A DNA stretch of 39,808 nucleotides from NCBI GenBank assembly GCA_021737275.1, contig JAIPEE010000035.1:1-39808 (forward strand), written 5' to 3'. Source of the DNA: Desulfobacterales bacterium. Lineage in GTDB: Bacteria; Desulfobacterota; Desulfobacteria; Desulfobacterales; JAIPEE01. The notes beneath the pieces were generated by a model, which made no database searches, was not told where the DNA came from, and saw only the letters and a program-made list of their open reading frames with translations. Shown one piece after another: positions 33,477-39,808 of this stretch. The position numbers and the translations under genes were made by a program. Positions within the stretch are counted from its first letter, which is position 1. Each line of letters opens with the position of its first letter.

Positions 33477-34280
33477 TTACGCTTCTATCGCTGTTTCAAT
33501 CATTTTCAGAATATTGCTTAAAGGTAGTCGCTTTTTTGTTTTAGCAATAAACCCTGTTTTATGGACAAAAAGAAGATCTTTATGTCCATCCAGTTTTGAA
33601 AAATCAACGCCTTTTGCATCATTAAGTCTGCAAAGTTTCCAGCCCGGGCCGCGGCTATCGTAGGTGATCGAAATGTCGGCCGGGGGATCCATCTGTTTTC
33701 CGTATTGTTGCGAGCCGCTTGAATTATCCGTAAGCCCTATCAGCACCGTTTTATTTTTAATAACACGGGTTTCACAACTTTCCCAAAATTTGAATTGTGA
33801 ATCCAGAATACGAGCTGTTTCGATAACATTCTGTCCGAATGAACATAAAAGGTCTGAAATTTTATTCGGGTCTTGTTTGAACAGATCCAGAAGCCAGTCC
33901 TCGACCGGACTGAAATATGGGAAAAAGCTGTCGATACCCAATTCGTCGGCAATTTTCCCTGCGCCAAAACGGTCGACGGTGTCCTTGTATTCCCACCAGG
34001 GAAGGATCTTCAGTGTATCAGTCAGTCCTAAATAATCGGCGACAAGTATAAAACTTGCCGGGATATCCGTACTCTGATGATGGTCAAAGTTCTTCAACTC
34101 AGGCTCCAGCCGCCCTCCGATATCAACAACCCATATTCCGGGATTGGCCAGTTCTGCTTCTGTCGGGCTACGGCGTTCAATTTTATATGTGGCATCACTG
34201 TCAACTGCCAGGATAAGGGATACTGCAAAAAAATCATCAAAATGAGCTGTACCCGGATGTACTATTATCAATTTGTTCAC
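33477..34280 (-). CDS. MYG1-like (UPF0160) predicted metal-dependent hydrolase
   Basis: 267 residues. IVHPGTAHFDDFFAVSLI near the N-terminus (His-x-Asp-Asp) and NFDHHQSTD near residue 64 are the metal-binding motifs of the MYG1/DHH-like family. Eukaryotic MYG1 acts as an RNA 3'-5' exonuclease; the bacterial members are uncharacterised. It is shorter than typical MYG1 (about 300-350). The start is GTG at 34280 with GGAG 8 bases upstream. It leads an operon with DUF3820 and the rRNA methyltransferase, which would suit an RNA-related role. Confidence 0.83.
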   Translation of the reverse strand: MNKLIIVHPGTAHFDDFFAVSLILAVDSDATYKIERRSPTEAELANPGIWVVDIGGRLEPELKNFDHHQSTDIPASFILVADYLGLTDTLKILPWWEYKDTVDRFGAGKIADELGIDSFFPYFSPVEDWLLDLFKQDPNKISDLLCSFGQNVIETARILDSQFKFWESCETRVIKNKTVLIGLTDNSSGSQQYGKQMDPPADISITYDSRGPGWKLCRLNDAKGVDFSKLDGHKDLLFVHKTGFIAKTKKRLPLSNILKMIETAIEA

Positions 34281-34361
34281 TATCAGTACTCCATTTCAAA
34301 ATATAATCCGCACTCAAGTATATGAGGTGGATTTTCTAATAGAAGAATTCAGTTTATTTTT

Positions 34362-35180
34362 TTAAATCAGACTGGTATAACTATCTTTCTGAAAACAGAG
34401 CTTTTCAGTTGCATTTCCCCAGCGCCGGCCTTCGGAGATCGCCTGAATAACCTGTCTGCCATCTTTTATGTATCGCCCGCCTACAGAATGGACACCTTTT
34501 TTGAAAAGAGGATCAGGAAAGTATCCGGCTGTGGGGCCCAGTACGGAGATATAATCGGCACGAGCGCAATGGGAAAGGATTTCATCGATCGTATTATTCA
34601 AAATGGTGGTGTTGGTGATCAACACTTTTGTACACGCTTCTAGTTCAGCCGGGTCGAGCGTGATATTGTGTTCCGGGTTCATTTCAACAAGTCCCGGGTT
34701 TTTCTCAATAATCACCAACTTCCCCCCGGCCCGGTCAACATGCTTGAGAAGGGGGCGGAAGAAGCCGACCATTCCTACATTTTCACCTTCCTGAATATCC
34801 ATCAGACCAAGAGAATCAGTAACAAAATCGATGCGTTCAGGAAATTTTCGCATCACATGCTGACAGATTGCATTTATTGCAGCAAGTCCGATCATATCAT
34901 CAACGGGGTTGGATAATCCAAACTGTGCTGCAAACTTCTCAGGGGGTTGTCCGATGAAACGGTCAGCCTGAAGCGAATTATATTCAGCTTCATGTTCATC
35001 ATCAGCCAAAACATAACTTACACCACCGGCATTGTCTTCAAGAGCCATTGCCATAAAAGCATACGATTTTGCCGATCCTTTTTTGTTGAATGGCGGAAAA
35101 GTTATATCTGATATTACCGGCATATTGTATATTTTTGCCAGCGTTGATGCCATGTTTCTGAATTCTGCCGTTATGTTCAT
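34362..35180 (-). CDS. DUF4213/DUF364 (Rossmann-like, putative heavy-metal chelation) protein
   Basis: 272 residues. The N-terminal part (SYAFMAMALEDNAGGVSYVLADDEHEAEYN) corresponds to DUF4213. The Rossmann-like DUF364 portion follows (VGMVGFFRPLLKHVDRAGGKLVIIEKNPGL, KVLITNTTILNNTIDEIL, ISVLGPTAGYFPDPLFKKGVHSVGG). The Ser/Pro-rich GPTAGY loop is typical. The biological role is unknown; a metal or cofactor-binding role is proposed for the family. It lies 30 bases downstream of the GST gene, in the same direction. Confidence 0.82.
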   Translation of the reverse strand: MNITAEFRNMASTLAKIYNMPVISDITFPPFNKKGSAKSYAFMAMALEDNAGGVSYVLADDEHEAEYNSLQADRFIGQPPEKFAAQFGLSNPVDDMIGLAAINAICQHVMRKFPERIDFVTDSLGLMDIQEGENVGMVGFFRPLLKHVDRAGGKLVIIEKNPGLVEMNPEHNITLDPAELEACTKVLITNTTILNNTIDEILSHCARADYISVLGPTAGYFPDPLFKKGVHSVGGRYIKDGRQVIQAISEGRRWGNATEKLCFQKDSYTSLI

Positions 35181-35210
35181 ATACGGATAGCCCTGTTTTT
35201 AATCTATCGT

Positions 35211-35828
35211 TTACTTACGCATCCCCTGTTCCGTCTCCGCCCGTGCTATGCCCGGATCCTGTTTCATTGTTTCATAAAGGCGTTTGATATGGGGGTAATT
35301 ATCAATGTTTATATCTGCATAACCCAGCCAGCTGGAAATAATATACGCATGGGCATCTGCAGCTGTTTTTTGACTACCGACAATATGATTTTTCCCGGCC
35401 AGATGCTGTTCAAGTACATTCAGTATAGTGCCCAGGCGTTTGGAAGCCGCTTTGCGTGTGCAATCCAGGCTCTCTTCATCACTTTTTGTGGTATAGCTCT
35501 GTGTATTAAAAACAGGGCCAAAAGCCGGGTGAAGATCACTGCACAAAAAGGATATCCACTGGTTAAATACCTGTTGATTTTTAAGTCCGGGAGCGCCGCA
35601 AATATTTTTATCAGGATATTTTCCGGAAATATAGCTGATGAGAGACGGCATCTGTGTCATGACACCACTATCTCCATCTACCATGGCCGGTACAGACCCC
35701 ATAGGGTTGATCTTCTTAAATGCTTCGCTGCCAAGTTCTACTTTTTCCAGTTCATAATCGGCGTCGGCCCATATCAACGCAGTATGTACTGTCAGGGCAC
35801 ATGTGCCGGGTGCATAATATAGTTTCAT
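35211..35828 (-). CDS. Glutathione S-transferase-like protein
   Basis: 205 residues. The N-terminal thioredoxin fold carries MKLYYAPGTCALTVHTALIWA (beta-class-like; Cys10 in the GTC motif is the beta-GST catalytic cysteine) and NPMGSVPAMVD (cis-Pro loop). The C-terminal helical domain (ADAHAYIISSWLGYADIN) has the conserved N-capping residues. It is probably a detoxification or thiol-transfer enzyme, noteworthy because strict anaerobes often lack glutathione. AAAGGAGGAGG lies before the ATG. Confidence 0.88.
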   Translation of the reverse strand: MKLYYAPGTCALTVHTALIWADADYELEKVELGSEAFKKINPMGSVPAMVDGDSGVMTQMPSLISYISGKYPDKNICGAPGLKNQQVFNQWISFLCSDLHPAFGPVFNTQSYTTKSDEESLDCTRKAASKRLGTILNVLEQHLAGKNHIVGSQKTAADAHAYIISSWLGYADINIDNYPHIKRLYETMKQDPGIARAETEQGMRK

Positions 35829-36106
35829 AATTTCCTCCTCCTTTAAAAGATATTAAACAGATTTATTTTATGGAACTCATTTTATTGGTTTCAAGGTGGT
35901 AAAATTGAAATCCAATTATAACACAAGAATAAAAAAGTTAATATATGAAAATTTTATATATTCGAACACAACATTCAAAGATCCGAATTATTCGCATAAA
36001 TGTTTTAATTCAAATAAAAATGCTTATGTTAAATGAAGAGTGTTCACAGGAGCATTCATGAAAAATTAACCATAAACATCATGATTTATAATATAAGGAG
36101 GTACTT

Positions 36107-37582
36107 ATGTATAAAGCAGAAACTCAGTCAACCTCCAGTGTTGATATAATTAAAGTCATTAATCCGGCAAATGGTCAAAAAATTGGTACTGTTCCACGGT
36201 CAACAGTTGAGGATGTCAATACGGCTGTTTTAAAGGCAAAAATTAATTTTACGAAATGGTCAAAGACAACACCGGGGGAGCGATCACTATTACTTCACAG
36301 GCTGGCAGATATTGTAGCGCGTAAAGCAGCCGAATTTGCACAAATTGAAACCCTGCAGACAGGCAAGCCAATCCGGTTTTCAACTGAGTTTGATGTGGCC
36401 GGAACTATTGATAATATAAGATTTTTTGCAGGCGCGGCCAGAAATCTTGAAGGAAAGGCAGCTGCAGAATATTCCAGCGACCATACATCATTTATCAGGA
36501 GGGAGCCCATTGGTGTCATCGGTTCGATTGCTCCATGGAATTACCCGCTTCAGATGGCTGCATGGAAAATCCTGCCGGCTATTGCGGCCGGAAATACCAT
36601 CGTCCTAAAGCCGGCCAGTAATACCCCGCTGACGGCAATCATGTTTGCAGAAGCATGTCTTGAAGCCGGTATACCTGATGGCGTAGTGAATGTTGTTTGC
36701 GGCCCTGGCGGAGAAATTGGTGCGGCACTGATAAGCCATCCGGACGTCAAAATGGTTTCCCTGACCGGAGATACGGATACCGGAAAAAAAGTAATGGAAT
36801 CAGCTTCAAAAACAGTAAAGCGAACACATCTGGAGCTTGGCGGTAAAGCACCGTTTCTTGTTTTTGATGATGCCGGTCTTGAGGCCGCCATTCAGGGCGC
36901 GGTTGCAGGCGCATTAATTAACAGCGGTCAGGATTGTACCGCCGCAACCCGTGCACTGGTTCAGCGGCCGCTTTATGACCGGTTTGTTGAAGGTGTTGTT
37001 TCGATAATGGAAAAGATCAAATTGGGTGATCCCATGGATCCATCAACAGATATCGGGCCACTTGTATCCTTTAAACAGCAGGAACGTGTAAATGGTTTTG
37101 TCAGGCGCGCAGAGGCTGAAGGGTGTCAGATATTATGCGGCGGAAACAAAGGAAAGGGTGCTTTGAAAAAAGGCGCATATTTTGAACCGACTGTAATCAC
37201 AAAGGCAACACCGGAATCTGAAATATTTCAAAAAGAAATTTTCGGACCGGTACTACTTGTACTGCCCTTTACTTATGAGCAAGAGGGTATAGATCTGGCC
37301 AACCATGTTGATTTTGGTCTGGCCGCATCTGTCTGGACATCTGATATAACGCGGGCAATGAATGCTGTACGGTCTATTCACGCCGGAACCGTATGGGTGA
37401 ATGATCACATTCCCATTGTTTCAGAAATGCCGCATGGCGGAATCAAACAATCCGGTTTTGGTAAAGATATGTCCGGATATTCCTTTGATGAGTACACCGC
37501 CATCAAGCACGTCATGATTGAATTAACCGGGCAGCGGGAAAAGGATTGGCATCGGGTGATATTTAAAAATAAATTATCATAA
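36107..37582 (+). CDS. Aldehyde dehydrogenase, gamma-aminobutyraldehyde/betaine-aldehyde type
   Basis: 491 residues with the full ALDH core: PWNYPLQMAAWKILPA, LELGGKAPF (catalytic Glu) and SGQDCTAATRALVQ (catalytic Cys). The NSGQDCTA form, in place of SGQxCxx of most ALDHs, and the EIFGPVL and GGIKQSGFGKDMS segments fit PatD-like aminoaldehyde dehydrogenases. It would oxidise 4-aminobutanal or a similar aminoaldehyde to the acid with NAD+, consistent with polyamine or choline breakdown. A strong SD, AAGGAGG, lies 6 bases before the ATG. It is monocistronic. Confidence 0.9.
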   Translation: MYKAETQSTSSVDIIKVINPANGQKIGTVPRSTVEDVNTAVLKAKINFTKWSKTTPGERSLLLHRLADIVARKAAEFAQIETLQTGKPIRFSTEFDVAGTIDNIRFFAGAARNLEGKAAAEYSSDHTSFIRREPIGVIGSIAPWNYPLQMAAWKILPAIAAGNTIVLKPASNTPLTAIMFAEACLEAGIPDGVVNVVCGPGGEIGAALISHPDVKMVSLTGDTDTGKKVMESASKTVKRTHLELGGKAPFLVFDDAGLEAAIQGAVAGALINSGQDCTAATRALVQRPLYDRFVEGVVSIMEKIKLGDPMDPSTDIGPLVSFKQQERVNGFVRRAEAEGCQILCGGNKGKGALKKGAYFEPTVITKATPESEIFQKEIFGPVLLVLPFTYEQEGIDLANHVDFGLAASVWTSDITRAMNAVRSIHAGTVWVNDHIPIVSEMPHGGIKQSGFGKDMSGYSFDEYTAIKHVMIELTGQREKDWHRVIFKNKLS

Positions 37583-37642
37583 TAAAAACAGTTTCAATCA
37601 TCACTGTTTATTAAGAATGTACAAAGAGATAATATTAATATG

Positions 37643-37665
37643 CGGACGGGGACACACCCCGTCCG
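37643..37665. terminator. GC-rich hairpin between convergent ALDH and methyltransferase genes
   Basis: CGGACGGGG/CCCCGTCCG, a perfect 9-bp stem with an ACACA loop. Neither flank has a long T-run, so it may stop transcription inefficiently from both sides. A weaker hairpin (AAACAGT/ACTGTTT, near 37586-37609) lies closer to the ALDH stop. Confidence 0.6.
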
Positions 37666-37693
37666 TAAAAATTAATTTAAGTCAGGGCCTGAA

Positions 37694-38431
37694 CTATTTC
37701 ATCAACAGATAGAAATAATTTTCAAAATCAAGAGGATCCGTGTTGGTGACATTTATTTTTCCCTTAATTTTAAAACCGGATTTTTTAATATATGATTCAA
37801 ATTTCGACGGACATATAAAAAATTCTCCACCAAAATCTTTTCGGAATACAACCTTTTCCATATCCAGCGCCATTTTAAGTTCTTTTTCATCCTTTGCACG
37901 CTTTGCCGTTTTTATCCAGATATCATAGGATTTCCTAAGAATTTGTGTTCTTTCCTTCATTGTTTTGTATTCAGCAATAAATTCATCTCCCAAAAGAAAC
38001 ATTCCATTTTTTTTTAAAAGGTTCTGCATGTTTTTCAAAAAAATATCCTTGGTTTTAAAAGGAATATGGTGAAATGCGGTTGTCATAACCAGTATGTCGA
38101 ACTTTGTTCTTGAGCGGAAATTTTCTGCATAGGATTGAATAATTTTAATTTGATTATATTTTTTCTTTATTTTTTTGAGCCATAAACAACAGTTTTTGTC
38201 CGGCTCGATAATTGTAAGTTTTAGCTTCGGAAAAATATGCAACAAATTTTTTGTAAACCGTCCAGTCCCGCCTGCAATTTCTGCAACTTTTAAATCCGGG
38301 GTTTTTTGAAATCGGTCAATGATAAAATCAAGTGCAATTCTCTGGTCCAGCGGTTTTGTTTCCATGTAGTCATCGTACTCTTTTAAAGAGTAATGTTCGG
38401 AAATCTGAAATTCATCCTGTAATTTAACCAT
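37694..38431 (-). CDS. Class I SAM-dependent methyltransferase
   Basis: 245 residues. SAM motif I is DLKVAEIAGGTGRFTKNLL, with motif II LTIIEPDKN and a further VMTTAFHHIPFKTKD and LLKKNGMFLLGDEF. The substrate is unknown, probably a small molecule. It is Lys-rich, like a cytosolic enzyme from an AT-rich section. GGAGA lies before the ATG. It lies 11 bases downstream of the amidohydrolase gene, so the two are co-transcribed. Confidence 0.87.
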   Translation of the reverse strand: MVKLQDEFQISEHYSLKEYDDYMETKPLDQRIALDFIIDRFQKTPDLKVAEIAGGTGRFTKNLLHIFPKLKLTIIEPDKNCCLWLKKIKKKYNQIKIIQSYAENFRSRTKFDILVMTTAFHHIPFKTKDIFLKNMQNLLKKNGMFLLGDEFIAEYKTMKERTQILRKSYDIWIKTAKRAKDEKELKMALDMEKVVFRKDFGGEFFICPSKFESYIKKSGFKIKGKINVTNTDPLDFENYFYLLMK

Positions 38432-38442
38432 TCGATTTCTCC

Positions 38443-39633
38443 TTATTCAACTATATTTCCGTTTTGCGCAACAATCTTGCCGGACTTTATAACGAAGGCG
38501 CGGGGCGGTCTAATGGCAATGGCTTCGCCGGTTGTTTCTGCATCAAGTATCACAAAATCAGCCGTGAACCCTGTCCTAAGACCATAATTGTCAATATTTA
38601 ATGCTTTTGCGCCTGCAAAAGTAATTGCATTCAGTGTAGCATCCAGTTCCTCATCTTTATCGAGTTCATAGCGGTATGCCAGGAGAGTGGCTCGTTCAAG
38701 CATGTCTCCATTTCCGAGAGGTGTCCATGTGTCACGGATACCGTCAGATCCACAGCAGACGTTGATTCCTGATCTTCTCAGTATTTCAAAAGGCGGAATC
38801 GAAGATTCTGATACGGCAGTTGTCATGATAGAAATACGATTATCTGCCAGGCCTTTGGCAACCTTCTCAAGAGATCTTCGGTCAATGGTACCCAGGCAAT
38901 AGGCATGGCTGATCATGACTTTTCCTGCAAGCCCAAGGGTTTTTGTAAATTCAATAATTCGCTCAACCTGCCATGCGCCTAGGCTTCCAAGGTCGTGTAG
39001 ATGAATATCTATACCGCAGCCATAGTGGGATGCCATATTGAATACTGTTTCCAGTTGCCCGATTGGATCATTGTCTATACCTGCCGGATCAATACCGCCT
39101 ACAATATCAACACCGGCTTTAATCGCTTCTTCCATTAGCCCGGCGGTGCCCGGATTAATCATGAGGCCAAACTGGGGGAAAGTCACGAATTGAAGATCAA
39201 TGGTCTTGCTATATTTTTCCCTGAGGCGGAGCAGTTCTTCTACACTGCTCATGCCGACTGCCGGATCAATATCAATATGTGACCTCATGTGGGTTGTTCC
39301 CATTCCGATACATTGTTTGAGGAGGTTTTCAGCACGGTTAAAAATGGGGACTTCAATAGTATCTCTTACCCGTCGTTGGTTATTGATATAATCAAGAAGT
39401 TCAGGTCCGGCTGTATTCGACCGCCAGGGAAGTCCCCAGAGGGTAGTATCAAGATGAATATGGCCTTCAACAAATCCCGGCAGCAGCAACATGTTATTAC
39501 CGTCAATGACCCGGTCTGATTCAGTTACTTCGACATGGTCTGCGCTTTCTGAAATAAGGCCGTTTTCAATTACAAAAGATGTGGTGGATTTGCCCATTGG
39601 ACGGACATTTTGAATAACCAGTCGGCTTTGCAA
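38443..39633 (-). CDS. Cytosine-deaminase-like amidohydrolase
   Basis: 396 residues from the TTG at 39633; AAGGAG is 8 bases upstream of it, but only 2 bases from the other TTG at 39639. The amidohydrolase fold is clear: GHIHLDTTLW (HxH metal ligands), HIDIDPAVG, IDIHLHDLG, ISHAYCLG and CGSDGIRDTW (metal Asp). It most resembles CodA-type cytosine deaminases. However, at the E. coli CodA Glu217 (HCDE) this protein has HLHD, and the CodA HDD signature is SDG, so the substrate may be another pyrimidine or triazine-type ring. It is followed by the methyltransferase gene. Confidence 0.8.
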   Translation of the reverse strand: MQSRLVIQNVRPMGKSTTSFVIENGLISESADHVEVTESDRVIDGNNMLLLPGFVEGHIHLDTTLWGLPWRSNTAGPELLDYINNQRRVRDTIEVPIFNRAENLLKQCIGMGTTHMRSHIDIDPAVGMSSVEELLRLREKYSKTIDLQFVTFPQFGLMINPGTAGLMEEAIKAGVDIVGGIDPAGIDNDPIGQLETVFNMASHYGCGIDIHLHDLGSLGAWQVERIIEFTKTLGLAGKVMISHAYCLGTIDRRSLEKVAKGLADNRISIMTTAVSESSIPPFEILRRSGINVCCGSDGIRDTWTPLGNGDMLERATLLAYRYELDKDEELDATLNAITFAGAKALNIDNYGLRTGFTADFVILDAETTGEAIAIRPPRAFVIKSGKIVAQNGNIVE

Positions 39634-39771
39634 GAGCAATTCTCCTTATTTAATGTGAATTAATAGAAATTAACTATAGTTTAGAGTTTCATAACACATT
39701 TGCTCTTTGAAAAATTACAAGAAATGTAAAAAATATTGTAGAAAGTACTTGACATCATAGCGGATTCGCGC

Positions 39772-39805
39772 GCCGCGCCTTTATTAATTGTTATTAAGGC
39801 GCGGC
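39772..39805. repeat. GC-rich inverted repeat at the right edge
   Basis: GCCGCGCCTT (39772-39781) and AAGGCGCGGC (39796-39805) are a perfect 10-bp inverted repeat around 14 AT-only-like bases. TTGACA occurs at 39749-39754 without a fitting -10. It is cut off by the window edge, so its host gene or element cannot be seen. Confidence 0.5.
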
Positions 39806-39808
39806 CTC

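Noticed and set aside
39749-39780. Sigma-70 promoter from TTGACA at 39749
   Set aside because: No acceptable -10 at 16-18 bases; that position is GC-rich.
1-39808. CRISPR arrays, tRNA/rRNA genes, transposases, phage or conjugation genes, toxin-antitoxin or defence loci
   Set aside because: Looked for on both strands; no repeat-spacer pattern, no cloverleaf or rRNA motif, and no such protein family was recognised.

Overview
The window is one chromosomal stretch of a moderately AT-rich Gram-negative anaerobe, most likely a sulfate-reducing deltaproteobacterium (Desulfobacterota, Desulfobacteraceae-like). This is inferred from gene content: a sigma-54 PAS-AAA-Fis activator, two neighbouring multi-cysteine [4Fe-4S] proteins, a B12-binding radical SAM enzyme, a fused ADP-forming acyl-CoA synthetase beside an enoyl-CoA hydratase, and a SlyD-type FKBP with a Cys-rich tail. 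No rRNA, tRNA, CRISPR array, transposase, integrase or phage gene was found. It reads as an ordinary core/shell chromosome in short operons.

Layout. 1-5.5 kb (minus): saccharopine-dehydrogenase-like reductase, SlyD-like FKBP, a tight operon of DksA/TraR-like zinc finger, RNase H-like exonuclease and MntP manganese exporter, then an APH-fold kinase. 5.7-7.4 kb (plus): sigma-54 activator with a Cys-rich PAS domain, followed by a 71-residue Cys-rich protein. The tail of that protein abuts a relic of a second PAS/sigma-54 regulator. 7.6-14.2 kb (minus): MscS channel, DUF6498-like membrane protein, an FKBP-like/methyltransferase fusion, and a three-gene operon (GNAT, PNPOx-like flavoprotein, RPH-like PEP-utilising phosphotransferase) behind a good sigma-70 promoter. 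14.4 kb: cold-shock protein with a long 5' leader. 15.0-18.8 kb (plus): FMN reductase, enoyl-CoA hydratase, ADP-forming acyl-CoA synthetase. 18.8-21.3 kb (minus): Dus and B12-radical SAM protein. 21.6-25.1 kb: outer-membrane protein, cyclophilin (minus), and a DEAD-box helicase whose 5' end is anomalous.

25.1-26.4 kb is the most interesting stretch. A perfect-consensus sigma-70 promoter leads into a roughly 125-nt leader with four alternately pairing segments that could gate the Shine-Dalgarno of a stand-alone cyclic-nucleotide-binding-domain protein. This is followed by a purine-rich candidate structured RNA that ends in a textbook terminator. 26.5-28.0 kb (minus) holds two Fe-S proteins. 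28.2-30.1 kb (plus) holds GNAT and MFS. 30.1-35.8 kb (minus) holds a CBM9-like protein, EamA transporter, Cys-rich hypothetical, rRNA-methyltransferase-like protein, DUF3820, MYG1-like, DUF364 and GST. 36.1-37.6 kb (plus) is an aminoaldehyde-type dehydrogenase. 37.7-39.6 kb (minus) is a methyltransferase and a cytosine-deaminase-like amidohydrolase.

No complete new multi-gene system is evident. The candidates worth pursuing are the RNA features at 25.4-26.4 kb, the helicase start/frameshift puzzle at 23.3 kb, the FKBP-methyltransferase fusion, and the Cys-rich regulator/mini-protein pair.
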